Below, one piece after another: positions 12,329-23,998 of a stretch of DNA of 64,000 nucleotides. The stretch comes from Tetragonia tetragonoides (lineage: Eukaryota > Streptophyta > Magnoliopsida > Caryophyllales > Aizoaceae). Positions within the stretch are counted from its first letter, which is position 1, and each line of letters starts with the position of its first letter. The notes under the pieces were generated by a model that was not told where the DNA came from, searched no databases, and saw only the letters and a list, made by a program, of their open reading frames with translations. The stretch lies in NCBI GenBank assembly GCA_038025085.1, contig CM076154.1, positions 28,946,501 to 29,010,500 on the forward strand, written 5' to 3'. The translations under genes and the position numbers were made by a program.

Positions 12329-13591
12329 TGTAGACGCCTAAAAAGTGTCGTCAGATTCCTCCACAAAAGCCCGATAATGAATGGAGTAATTTATACACTT
12401 GAATGCTATTTTTTCTTCAAGTTTTTCCTCTATCACTCCTTTATTTCGATCACATTCAAAAGCCTTATTCAAGAGCTTTACAACGACAACTCTCGTTTCT
12501 TTTTCCGGCCCTCGGCCGCAAAGTTGCCAATCGAGGGTAAAATCGTCTTTCACCGCAGAAGGGTAAAATGGTATTTTCACATTTTCGGAATATTTAAATT
12601 CTTCTGAAAAATACCCAAAATGACTGGATTTCGTGGCAGCTGGAGAGCCGCCAATGGCTCAATGAGAGCCAGCTGGCGATAGCCTTTTTCACCCGGTTCT
12701 CACCTCACGACTCTACCTTCTTCACCCGTACAACCCTACTTCGTCCCCTATAAACACAACTCTCCACCTTCATTTCAAAACACACAGTCTACAATTGACA
12801 ACCTCTGTTCTTAGTTGAGTATTCCTGAGCTTCTCCCTCTTTCTTCCATAAATAATTCTATTCTCAGTTGATTATTCCTAAGCTTCCCCTTCTTTATTTA
12901 CTTGAGATCGATTTTTACTATTCAATTGCTAAATAGCCTATAGTTGAGGTACTAAACTCCTTAGGGCCCAAATCAAATTAATTGCTTAACTATTTATTTT
13001 CTAGTAGTCAAAATGTAGATATCATCCTAATCATGCCTTTTATTGCTTCCTAAATACTGTCTTTCAATCCTAAATAATGTCTAACTGTTGTAATGCTCAA
13101 CTTGCCAATCGAATGTATCTCTAAATATGGGTCAATAATCAATGTCGTGATGCTTGTGATGAACCAATAGTCTAATCTAGGTTGTTAATCCGGTTTTGTG
13201 TGGGAATCATGTTTTTAAATTACTAAGCAAATTTGAGTTAGTAGATGCCTTCATAAAACGGGCGAGTTGGGTGCCTAAGACTTTTCCACCTCGTACCTTC
13301 GCCTCTGAACCCTTTATTCTTGGGTACTCATGTGTTCTATATGAGCGGGATTCTTTCTAAAAACATGATTAGTTCACTTTTTGCGCTACTGGGTTGTCCC
13401 TTCGGTTTGTCCGTTCGGTAAAATATTGGTAGCAGAATTGTGACCTCTTTCATGGTTTTTATTCAATTCAATTCAAGTCTTTTCAAATGTTTTTCTAACT
13501 CGACGGTTCCTTAAACTTAAATAAGCCCCCAACTTACAAATTTTCTATAAGGACACATTCAGGTGGGAGGAAACGATCGCGGGTCCTTACA
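12329..13591 (+). mobile_element. Family-B LTR, copy B1
   Basis: It begins TGTAGACGCC and ends GGGTCCTTACA, with inverted TGTA..TACA ends. TATA box (CTATAAAC) at 12748-12755, preceded by a short GC-rich palindromic block (12635-12680). It follows a polypurine tract, so it was the 3' LTR of I1. It also serves as the 5' LTR of element C, but the primer-binding site expected after 13591 is missing. Confidence 0.85.
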
Positions 13592-13679
13592 GTAGGCGAG
13601 GTATACCGTTGTAGGGTTTAAACCCTCAACCTCCGGTAATACAAACAGCATGGCCTCATCGCCCCTAACAACAACAGCC

Positions 13680-15240
13680 AAGTCAGCTACGCTCAGACAA
13701 CGCAAGTGAAACATGGTCATGGGAGGATCCTCCGTCACAATGGCTACCTAAGCGCGGAGATATTAGCCGAGTCAAACAGTCTCCTAATAAGTACCACTCA
13801 AAACCAAACGACCCCTCAAACACTATCCGCAGGGTAGATACCCTATAGGACTCAGTAGTAATGTGAGACGGGACCCCATAAAAATTGTCAAAAGCAGGCC
13901 ACAACACCTACGAAATGCAAAATCAGAGTTCATTCACACCAACTGAATCAAAAAGTAAGTCAAGGACAACATACCTCCGACGCAGCTCAGCTCTTAAATA
14001 AAACCCAAAAATCCTCCAAAGAGGAAAACATATGACTATCTCTACCTACCCACCGCGCACCAAGCGGAAACATCCTCAAACCAAGATGATAAGGACTGAA
14101 AGCTGGGAAATACTCAAAAAACACAACTGGCGATACAAGTGAAAATGATCAGATACAAGTCAACTACAGAGCGTGCATATGTACAAGGAACAAAAAGATA
14201 TGCGTACCTCCAGTATTTTCCAAGGACTAGAAATAGGCGCCTCTGATTCGTCGACTTAGGCCTACAAGCCCATCGACACCATCTCACCAAGTAAGCATAA
14301 GCGACGGCACCAAAATTTTACTCATGTACTATGGTCAAATCCTCCAGACGAGGCAGAGAGCCGATCTGACATGCACTCTTCTTCTGAGCGAAGATAGTCG
14401 CACCTCGCGCCCAACTAATAAGCCAAAAATATACGGGCCCTCTGAACCTCAGTGACCCCCTACTCAGTCAAAGCCTCCCACAACCTCGGCAAGGAAACTC
14501 GATCCCCATCAAAGAAAAGAGCATCTGACCCATACATCTGAAGCAATCTATCTGCCTATAAATGGTAGCTCGCATCATACAGAAAAAGACGCCCTCTAAA
14601 GGACAAACCCGTCAGTACAACAAATTGAAACGGGGTGGGAAACATCTCTCCCACGGGGGTATGAAAGGTGTTCGTGGTATCCCAAAACCTCTATAACATA
14701 CCGCGGAAAATCACTCGAATGACAAGACGGAATAACAAAAAAAAGGACTCAAAACCCGAAGCCCGAATCAACCCCCTTATCCTATCAGAAAAAGGGTCTA
14801 GCATAATGGCTCAGTGCGAAGTGGACCCATGAGCCTGCAAATATGTGCCAACTCCCTAGCCAACAAACAGACAAAAAATTACAATACCCCATATACTTCT
14901 ACACATACAATTCTACAAAGCTGATCACCAATCCAGTACAATCCCAACTTGTTCGTGTGCCGAAGCACTAACAGTTCAAGTTTTCCGTACAAAATAAATA
15001 ATACCAAGAAAGTGAGAAACATACCAGACGCAAAGTGACTCGGTCTGTCCATAGAAGCACGGTGCGGTCCCAAGCCTCCGCAGGACGCTAGTCCATACGC
15101 ATAAATGAGTCTTGGTACAAGTTCGCCCGGTCCATATGGTGAGGAGGAGGTCTCAAAGATAAAGGAAGCTCAGTGCAAAAGAGGTCCCTGTTTTCCTCCT
15201 CCCTGATCATAGGCGTCTTCCCTTTATCCTTGGGAGCCAT
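13680..15240 (-). pseudogene. Antisense PMD gene of element C, broken and truncated
   Basis: The ATG at 15240 opens exon 1 (MAPKDKGKTPM.., then NLYQDSFMRMDW). Exon 2 (about 14820-14375) carries the plant mobile domain core, including RFWDTTNTFHTPVGEM and VLTGLSFRGR. Smaller exon-like blocks follow near 14100-13985 and 13910-13690. In-frame stops interrupt exon 2, and the gene ends at the junction with LTR B1, so the last exons are missing. It aligns exon by exon with the element A gene (52001-49279). PMD proteins such as MAIN and MAIL1 act in gene and transposon silencing in plants. Confidence 0.6.
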
Positions 15241-15520
15241 TAGTAAGCACTTTCAAGCTTTCTCTCTCTACAAGTGGAAAAATTCAAGTGTCAGATTCAC
15301 AACATACACGCACCCATTCAACAATGCAACTCAAAATTGAACTACTAGAGGAAAAACTAAGGAAGTTCAAGACAAAAAAGCAAGAAAATTGGTCAAGAAT
15401 CGACTTACCCGCTAAAAGCTCCAAGCTTCGACAACGGAGGATGCTCTCGGTTGCTGAGGAAGACAAATGAGCAAAACGCGAGCTGAAAACTCACAAAATT
15501 CCAATTTACCCAGCTTCCAC

Positions 15521-15605
15521 GAGGGCCGCTAGTGGCTCCCGCGAGAGCTGCCAGCGACTGAGTCTTGGGTCGCCAGCGGCTGTGACTGGCCTGCACACGC
15601 GCGAG
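15521..15605. promoter_or_regulatory. GC-rich palindromic block upstream of element C PMD gene
   Basis: Contains GGGCCGCTAGTGGCTC and CGCCAGCGGCTGTGACTGG in AT-rich surroundings, about 280 bp upstream of the antisense ATG at 15240. It matches the position of the blocks in I1, A and D. Function is inferred from position only. Confidence 0.35.
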
Positions 15606-15829
15606 CCCCAGGCTGGCCCCACATCACTTCCTTCGGCCCGAAGTTTGCTATTCGACACAGTTTGTTCAGAACCGAGATAAGTACTAAGCGCGGGAGAACG
15701 ACCCCTGGCCTACAGATTCAAAATTCGAAAAACTGTCCATTTTACGGTACCATCTACTATTGGGTAAGAATAACTCGTTTGTTTTGCAAGCCCCCCAAAT
15801 GCAAAAGCCCAGGTATTTTCTAACACTAT

Positions 15830-16480
15830 GCATTTAATTCGAGACTATTTATTTAGTCATGGCTATTCATTTAATTCGAGACTATTTATTTAGTCGTGGC
15901 TATTCATTTGATTCGATACTATTTAGTTTTTCGAGGCTATTCATTTTGGGTCTGTCAATGATCGCTTAAGCTAGTGTGGTTAAAATGTCCCTTTTCTTTC
16001 GAGACTATTTATTTAGTCGAGGCTATTCATTTTTTGGTCAGTCAATGATCGCTTAAGCTAGTGCGGTTAAACTGTCCCTTTTTTTATTCGAGACTATTTA
16101 TTTAGCCGAGGCTATTCATTTTTGGGTCAGTCACTGATCGCTTAAGCTAGTGCAGTTAAATTGTCCTTTTTTTTTATTCGAGATTATTTATTTAGTCGAG
16201 GCTATTCAGTTTTGGGTCAGTCAATAATTGCTTAAGCTAGTGCGGTTAAACCGTCCCTTTTTTATTCGAGACTATTTATTTAGTCGAGGCTATTCATCTT
16301 GGGTCAGTCAATGATCGCTTAAACTAGTGCGGTTAAACTGTCCCTTTTATTTATGCGGGTAAGTCAATGACTGCGGTTAAACTGTCCCCTTTTATTTTGT
16401 GTCAGTCAATGATTGCTTAAGCTATTGCGGTTATATTGTCCTTTTTTTTGTGTTTTGTATGCTTCAGTCAATGATTGCTT
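15830..16480. repeat. Tandem array in element C 3' region, unit about 86-90 bp
   Basis: Units combine TTCGAGACTATTTATTTAGT with a core GTCAGTCAATGATCGCTTAA and TGCGGTTAAACTGTCCCTT. About five full units run from 15870 to 16340, then shorter units lacking the first half. The core is the same as in the 66 bp array of element A (52688-53080), while the rest of the unit differs. Confidence 0.85.
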
Positions 16481-16980
16481 AAACTATTGCATTTAAATTG
16501 TTCATATGTTTTCTAACCATTTACAGTCGTCATTTTGATCGCGCTGTCTCGTCGACTTTTTCGTTTCTCGTGCACGGACGGAATCTCGGCATCCGCCCTG
16601 TGGTGCTTAGTCACTGTTTGTTAAGGATAAAGCATTCCATACTATTCACTCTCAACTTCCCATCTACAGCCAATCACGTACAAAGCTCGTGGTTGCATTG
16701 TCTCGCTAATCTTTTCATTCTCTGTGAATACAAGTTCCTTGCAGGCGTCAATTCCCCACCGCAAGCGTTTTGCCACTGCTAACCATTACCTTTTTATTTC
16801 TCTCTTGTGTTCACAGAGATGAGATTTTAGCATCCACCGAGCGCGTCTCAGTCAAGGTTTGCCTAATTTGCATGCAAATTGTACACTCTCACACACCAAA
16901 TGCACATCAGCATTCTGCATCTCGCTTTCAAAATACTTTGATCTTCGCTTTTACTCAAATTCGATCAAAGTGGGGGCTTC

Positions 16981-18265
16981 TGTAGACGCCTAAAAAGCGT
17001 CGTCAAATATCTCCGCAAAAGCCCGATGATGAAAGGAGTAATTTATCCAATTGAATGCTATTTTTGCTTGATAGGTAAAATGAGGTCTCAACCTTTTCCC
17101 AATCACTTCGTTATCTCAATTACATTCAAAAGCCTCGTTGAAGAGCTTTTCAAAGACACCTCCCGCGTCCTTTTCCGATCCTCGGTTGCAAAGTTGCCAC
17201 TCGAGGGTAAAACCGTCTTTCACCACAGAAGGTAAACCGATCTTTTCGGAATATTCAAATTTATCCGAAAATCCAAAAAATGACTGGATGTCGTCATTAA
17301 CGACATCCAGCTGGCAGCTCGAGAGCCGGCAACGGCTCAGCCAGAGCTGCTAGCGGCTGTGGATGAAATTCCAGAGCCACTAGCGACTGTGGCGAGAGCC
17401 GCCAGCGGCTCCCGCTGAGCTAGCTGGTAACAACTTTTCACCCGATTTTTTTCATTTTTTGGCTCTATCTTTTCACCCGATCACCCCTACTCCGTCCACT
17501 ATAAATACGACCCTCCACACCTTCAGTTCAAAACACACAGCCTATAGTGGACAACCTCTATTCTCAGGAGTATTAACATTGAGCTTCTCCCTTTTTCTTC
17601 CAAATCAATTTTTTGCTTGAGATCTATTTTTACTATTCATTTGCTAAATAGCCTACAGTTCATGTCCTAAACTCCTGAGGGGTCAAATCAAATTAATTGC
17701 TTAACTGTTTATTTCCTACTAGCCAAAATGTAGATATCATGCTAATCATGTCTTTTATTGCTTCCTAAATACTGTCCTTCAATTCTGTAAATAAGCATGT
17801 CTAGCTGTCGTAATGCTCAATTTGCCAATCGAATTCATATCTAAATATGGGTTAATAAAAAATATCGTGATGCTTGTGGTGAACCAATCAATAGTCTAAA
17901 TCTAGGTTGTTAATCTGGTTTTGTGTGGGAATCATGTCTTTAAATTATTAAGCAAACTTGAGTCAGTAAAATGGGTGAGTTAGGTGCCTAAGACCTTCCT
18001 ACCTCGTACCTTCGCCCCGGACCCTTTATTCTTGGGAACTCATATGTTCTATATAAGCGGGAGTCTTTCTAAAAACATGATTAGTTCACTTTTCATGTTA
18101 GTTGTCCATTCGATTTGTACGATCGGTAAAACGCCGGTAGCAGAATTTTGACCTCTTTCATGGTTTTTATTCAATTCAAGTATTTTCAAATGTTTTTCTA
18201 ACTAGACGGTTCCTTAAACTTATCTATGCCCCAGCATACAAATTTTCTATAATGATATCCTTACA
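16981..18265 (+). mobile_element. Family-B LTR, copy B2
   Basis: It begins TGTAGACGCC right after the polypurine tract and ends ATATCCTTACA. About 40 bases present before the end in B1 and B3 are missing. TATA box (CTATAAAT) at 17499-17506, with a GC-rich block of repeated AGCCGCCAGCGGCT-like units at 17307-17428. It abuts a copia fragment at 18266 rather than a recognisable target duplication, so the right junction is rearranged. Confidence 0.8.
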
Positions 18266-21200
18266 GTTTCATATGAAAATTATTTGTTCTTTGACTTCAA
18301 TTGTGAACGATATTGTTGTACGTGATATTGACAATGTGAATATTATTGTTGCACGTGATTTAAATGTTCCTTCTCCTAGTTTATCTCAATTTGAGACTTG
18401 TGATAAAACTAGGAGGATGAGTAAGAAGGTAAGAAAAGAAAAGGATTTTGGTCCTGATCTTTTTACTGCTTTCTGAGGAAAATGAGTTGGATGATTGTTT
18501 TGCAACTGCGTTTATTTTGGAAGAAGATCCCAAAACTTATAATGATACCATGAGACCTATTGATGCTGTATTTTGAAAATTCGTTGTTGATAGTGAACTG
18601 TAGTCGATCTTTAGTAAATCATACTTGGAAATTGACAGACCTTCCTAGAATGTGTAGGCCTTTGAGAAGCAAGTAGATATCGAAGAAATTGAAACGTAAT
18701 GATACTATTGATAAAGTCAACGCTAAGGTAGTGGTAATGGGTAATACTCAAAAGAAAGGTATTGATTTCTTTATACTTATTCTCCTGTTACTAAAATTTC
18801 TATTATTAGAGCTTTGATTGCACTTGCATCTATATGTGGTTTGATTGTTCACCAAATGGATGTGAAAATTGCATTTTTGAATAGTGATATTGATGAAGAA
18901 TATACATGAAATAACCTGGAGGTTTTCGTGTTACTTGTGAGGAAAACAAGGTATGCAAATTAGTTAAGTCTTTGTATGGACTTACACAAGCTCCGAAATA
19001 GTGAAATGAAAAGTTTGATAAAAATATCAATGAGTTTGGTTTTGCAGTAAGTGAAGGTGATGCATGCGTATACTCTAAATGTGATGGTGATAGCTATGTC
19101 ATTGTTTGTTTGTATGTTGATGGCATATTATTATTATTTGGCGCTGATTTGCTAATTGTGAACAAAACGAAAAACTTTCTATGTTCCGAATTTGATATGA
19201 AAGAAATGGGTGAGTCAGGCTGATGTTATTTTTAGAGTTAAGATCAAAAGAACTTCATTTGGTATGACTTTAAATCAGTCACACTATGTTGAGATAATTC
19301 TTAGAAAGTTTGATTCGTTTGATGTAGTTCCTATTAGAACACCTTATGATGCTGGTGTGCATTTGATGAAAAAATAAAGATGATCCTGTGTATCAATATG
19401 ATTATTCAAAAATCATGGGTAATTTTATATTTCTCATGAATTATACAAGGCCTGATATTGCCTATGCTGTTAAAAGATTTAGTAGATACACTCATAGTCC
19501 TAATGATGAACATTGGAATGCATTGAAAATATTGCTTAAATATTTGAAAGGTACTATGGATTTGGGATTACATTATGGTAAGTTCCCTACTGTGTTTTAA
19601 GGATATAATGATGCCAACTAGGTGTCTATTAACGATGAGATTAACTCCACTAGTGGTTATGTTTTTACATTAGGTGGAGGTGCTATATCTTGGAAATCAT
19701 GTAAGTAATCTTAAACTGCTATGTCTACTATGGAATCTGAGTTCATTGCTTTTGAATTGGCAGGTTGTGAAGCAGAATGGTTGAGAAACCTACTCTCAGA
19801 TCTCCCATTGAGGGGGAAGCCAGCTCCGTCGATTGCAATGCATAATGATTCTCGAGCTGCCATTGGAGTTGCAAAGAATAGTGCATTGATGAGTGCCTAA
19901 ATAGTGTTGGTTTTCATTGTAAATATGCACTCATCTGTCCTATATTTGTGTGATTATTCTCGTTTATAATTGGATTTTATTCATTTATGATGATGATCAC
20001 TACTTGGGTATGTTTGTGCGTTTATTGTGATTTTAGGATCATTTTGGAGCTCAAATGTACAATCGGAATCAATATGGACTTTGGAGTGTCAAGAGAAGAA
20101 CCAAAGAAGAAGGAGTCGAAGTTGGAATGAAAAGAGATGCTAGAAACATGAAGTTTTGGAGTTTTCTACAGTGCATGACCATGCTTCCAATAGGCATGAT
20201 TGTGCTTCGTCATATGGGAATGTCAGTAGCCGAAAATCTTGAAGAAAAGAGCAAGCACGATCATGCTCCTGTGCGATTTATGCATAATCGGCAAGAGACT
20301 TTTGCTCTTCTTTTCTCCCATTAGATTAAACGTGTATATGCTTATAAAAGGGCTTCTCTCCTCTCTTCTTTGCCTACTCTCTATCTATCCATCATCTCTC
20401 TCTACTCCATTAGAATAGCTTAGAGTTTAAATTAAGCACTTATATTACTCTCAATTTCTCTAGTTTTATTTTGCAATTTTGAAGAACAAGTTCAAAATTT
20501 GGGCAATTTCAAGTGAAACTTTTTGGTTTATCTCTCATCCCTACTCTCTTTCTCTTCTCCCTATCAATTGCTTCTAGTTCTTAATCCTTTAGTTTATGAT
20601 TGTTATTTCTTTGAGTTTGCTAGTTCATGTTTAGCTTGAATTTCATTATTTGCTTAGTAGTTTCTATAATCATGAGTAGCTAATTTTCTTATTCTAGGGT
20701 TGATGAAACTTAATTTGGGTTATTTGATGTCTTGGTGAATTGATGCTAGCATGTTTGTTGAATCGTTGCACATGATTATTTGTTTGCTTATTGTTATTCA
20801 TAATTCTTGAAAGAGGATTTTGAATACTTGGATGATTAGTATAAAATCGAAAGGGGAATGCTAATTGTCGGACATCGAATAATCATCTTGATTGCCTAAT
20901 CACGAAAGTAGATTAGAATATCTTGTGGGCTTTGGATTGATTTTCGTTCTTCATGCTCTTTATCCGTCCTTACAACGATTGACATTGACATGCTAGTTGA
21001 GTTTATCTATCGCATCAAGTAATCTAGTTAAGTGAAGTCAACCCTAGATCTTTTTATCTTGCTAGACTCTCGTAATTTTATTCGCTTTATTTTCTTGGTT
21101 TGAAACAACAAAAATCCAATTCGAATTGCTTAGCTTGTTATATATTTGAGAAAACTTAATACTTGGATATACTAGCTCCCTGTGGATACGATAATCTTTT

Positions 21201-21470
21201 ATACTACTCGATAAAATCCGTATACTTGCGGAGGATGTCATGCATACAATGGAAACAAGAGACACATTTGATTGAGACACAAGGTTGTCAAAGAGGTGCT
21301 GGCTACTGGAGTGATATCACTGGACTATGTGAAGTACGAAAAGAATCTTGCGGATCCGCTAACGAAAGGCCTTTGTGAAAGATGGTTTTGGAATCATCTA
21401 AGGGGATGGGATTGAGACCCATTGAGTGAATTTGTACTCATGGATCCCTACTTTGAATTTGCAAAGTTCA
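18266..21470 (+). pseudogene. Ty1/copia pol relic, split by a solo LTR
   Basis: Copia polyprotein pieces read in order on the + strand. The RT has VHQMDVKIAFLNSDIDEE (about 18846-18900) and a decayed YVDG at the catalytic YVDD place (about 19113). Next come [17 protein letters not shown] (about 19437) and RNase H with STMESEFIAFELAGCEAEWL (about 19725). After the solo LTR the RNase H end continues (NLADPLTKGL, about 21340). Many stops and frameshifts are present, and gag, protease and most of integrase are absent. The 5' side was lost at the junction with LTR B2. Confidence 0.75.
19887..21240. mobile_element. Solo LTR, 1354 bp, with TGCAT target duplication
   Basis: It begins TGATGAGTGCCTAAATAG and ends GCGGAGGATGTCA. 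TGCAT lies immediately on both sides (19882-19886 and 21241-21245). Removing the LTR and one TGCAT restores the copia RNase H frame across the junction, which confirms both edges. TTATAAAAGGGCTTCTC at about 20342 could be a TATA region for the + strand. The open stretch at 20055-20324 is not recognised and is most likely chance. Confidence 0.85.
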
Positions 21471-21748
21471 AAGGGTAACATAGAAATTGCCCTACTCACG
21501 AGTTGTAAAGTTAAAACCATTTAAAATCACGAGTCGTAGCGGAAAAACCATGAAAATTCGAGGCGTCACCGACGTATTTAATGTTCAAATTAAATACAAG
21601 GTTAGAAAGAAACAAAATGTTTTAATCCCAACAAAGCATCCTAGATAATTAAATAATAATCTTTCCAAAGCTAGACTTAAACAACTAAATCCAAGTGAAT
21701 AAATAAATATTAAACTATTAGTTCTCATGCAAGAGAATTAATCTCATT
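21471..21748. other. Unclassified, probably left part of a gypsy LTR
   Basis: Non-coding, AT-rich. It ends in the LINE-1 target copy TAATCTCATT (21739-21748) and continues at 55644 on the far side of LINE-1. CGAATTTTCATGG (minus strand, near 21570) and the continuation at 55644-56621 resemble the solo LTR at 2871-5431, so a decayed gypsy LTR is likely. Boundaries are not resolved. Confidence 0.35.
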
Positions 21749-22693
21749 CTCCTACTACTGCTGCTGATTTTAGACCAATTGCGTGTTGCAATACTATTTA
21801 CAAATGCATATCCAAAGTGATTTGTGATAAATTAAGATTGGTGTTGCCTGAAACTGTTTCGTTGAATCAAGGAGCTTTTATTAGTGGAAGGAATATTGTA
21901 CATAATGTAATGATATGTCAAGATATCATTAAATACTATACACGAAAAAAAATGTTCATGCAAGATGTTTGTTGAAGATAGATTTGCGTAAGGCTTATGA
22001 TACCATCCATTGGGACTTCATTGAAGAAATGCTTGCTGGTTATAGATTCCCAGAGAGATTATGTAAGTGGATATTAGCATGTGTGAAGACAGCATCATTT
22101 AATTTGTGTGTCAATGGAAACTCTTTTGGTTACTTTGAAGGTAAGAGAGGAATTAGATAGGGTGATCCTGTCTCTCCTCTGCTTTTTGTGTTGGTCATGG
22201 AATTTTTGTCCAGAATATTGAAGATTATGGGGCAATTACCTGACTTCCGTTTTCATCCCATGTGCAAAACTCTCGGTGTTAATCACATATGCTTTGCAGA
22301 TGACCTTATGGTCTTCTCTCAAGCCAATAGAGCCTCAGTTTGCAGAGTAACAGAGGCCTTTCATCTTTTCTCTAGTGTTACTAGTCTGCATGCAAACAAA
22401 AACAAGTCCCACTGTTATATATAGCAGGGGTATCTCAGGAAGTTAAAGGAGATCTACTACAGATTACTGGATTTCAAGAGGGTTCTTTCCCCATGAAACA
22501 CTTGGGGGTTCCTCTTACACCCTCAAAATGGAACCAAACTGAGTGTACATTTCTGGTTGAGAAAATTAGAAAAAAATTGCATAGCTGGGCTTCTAGGAAT
22601 CTCTCATATGCAGGGAGGACCCAAGTAATTAATTATGTGCTCATCTCTCTTCATATCTACTAGTCTAGAACTTTTGTATTACCCACTGGATTA
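21749..22693 (+). pseudogene. LINE-1, first part: reverse transcriptase
   Basis: A 5'-truncated plant L1-type LINE. It starts inside the reverse transcriptase: [42 protein letters not shown] and FADDLMVF (the FADD box, about 22297). GIR and GDP flank a TAG at 22156-22158 where the family has Gln. A frameshift lies near 21960. The left end has a 10 bp target copy, TAATCTCATT, repeated after the poly-A at 55634-55643. The sequence breaks at 22693 by insertion of element A and resumes at 54567. Confidence 0.8.
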
Positions 22694-23979
22694 TGTAGAC
22701 GCCAAAAAAGCGTCTTCAGATTTCTCCGCAAAAGCCCGATGATGAAAGGAGTAATTTTTAAGCTTGAACTGCTATTTTGCTTTAATAGTTTAAAATAAGG
22801 TCTCATGCTTTTCTCCAAACACTCCTTTATTTTCATTCCATCCAAAAGCCCCGTTCAAGAGCTTTCCAACGACACGTCTCATGCCTCATTCCGACCCCCG
22901 GTCGCCAAGTTGCGAAATTGGGGTAAAATCGTCTTTCGCCACTCAAGGGTAAAACAGTCTTTTCCTATTTTTCGGATCATTAAAAATTCCCCAGAAGATA
23001 AAGACAGGCTGGATGACATCATTATGACGTCATCCAGCTGGCTGCTGACAGCCTGTAGAATGTCCCAGGGCCGCTAGCAGCCTAGGCCAGCGCTGCTAGC
23101 GGCGCTGCCTTTCCCTTCGGGCTCGGCTCATTTTTCAGGCCTGGCTCATTTTTCAGCTCATTTTCACCCGTCCAACCCTACTTCTCTACGCCTGTATAAA
23201 CAACCCTCCACCCTCAGTTCAAAACACACAGCCTACAGTTGGCAACCTCTATTCTGAGGAGTATTAACACTGAGCTTCCCCCTCTTTCTTCAAAAAGCTT
23301 GAGATCTATTTTTACTATTCTTGTCAAATATAGCCTACAGTTCTGGTACAAATTCCTGAGGTCTCAAATTTAATTAATTGCTTAACTGTTTATTTTTCCA
23401 GTAGTCATAATGTAGATATCATGCTAGAATAACATTTTATTGCTTCCTAAATATTGTCTGTATAGTCGTTGTGCTGCTCAACTTGTCAATCAAATGCATG
23501 TCTAAATAAGGGTTAAAAAAATAAATGTTGTGATGCTTGTGATGAACCAATTAATAGTCTAAGTGTAGGTTGTTATTCCGGTTTGTATGGGAATTATGTC
23601 TTTAAATTATTAAGCAAACTTGAGTTAGTAGAGGCCGTCATAATACGGGCGAGTTGGGTGCCTAACACCTTCCCACCTCGTACCTTCGCCCCCGAACCTA
23701 TTATTCTTGGGTACTCATATGTTTTATATGAGCGGGAGTCTTTCTAAAAACATGATCAGTTCACTTTTCGCGCTATTGGGTTGTCCCTTCGGTTTGTCCC
23801 TTCGATAAAACGCCAATAGCAGATTCGTGACCTCTTTCATGGTTTTTATTCAATTCAAGTCTTTTCAAATGCTTTTCTAACTCGATGGTCCCTTGAACTT
23901 ATCTAAGCCCCCAACTGACAAATTTTCTATAAGGACGCACTCCGTGGAAACCAAGGTTGGAAAATCCCGGGTCCTTACA
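22694..23979 (+). mobile_element. 5' LTR of element A (copy B3)
   Basis: 1286 bp, TGTAGACGCC to GGGTCCTTACA. TATA box (TATAAA) at 23195-23200, downstream of a GC-rich palindromic block (23030-23108, with GCTGCTAGCGGCGC). The sequence from about 23218 (AAAACACACAGCCTAC) is conserved in all family-B LTRs and probably lies near the transcript start. Complete, unlike the partner 3' LTR. Confidence 0.92.
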
Positions 23980-23980
23980 G

Positions 23981-23998
23981 TGGCGACTTCACTGGGGA
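23981..23998 (+). promoter_or_regulatory. Primer-binding site of element A
   Basis: TGGCGACTTCACTGGGGA starts one base after the 5' LTR. The same site occurs at 63483-63500 with one change, and on the minus strand after the 5' LTR of element D. It is the form seen in plant Ogre/Tat elements, for which a tRNA-Arg primer has been reported; I could not check the tRNA match here. Confidence 0.8.

Larger units (their letters stand above)
13592..16980 (+). mobile_element. Deleted family-B element C, internal region
   Basis: Between LTRs B1 and B2 there is no primer-binding site, gag or pol. The sequence starts inside the antisense PMD gene and continues through its first exons, a GC-rich block (15521-15605), a tandem array (15830-16480) and a polypurine tract (AAAGTGGGGGCTTC, 16967-16980). 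This is exactly the 3' half of element A. It arose by a large internal deletion or by recombination that left two 3' halves sharing LTR B1. Confidence 0.7.

Noticed and set aside
12329..18265. B1 and B2 as the LTR pair of one complete element
   Set aside because: No primer-binding site, gag or pol lies between them and B1 follows its own polypurine tract, so it is a deleted or recombined array.
20055..20324. 90-codon + strand frame
   Set aside because: It lies within a solo LTR whose removal restores the copia frame, and it has no recognisable domain.
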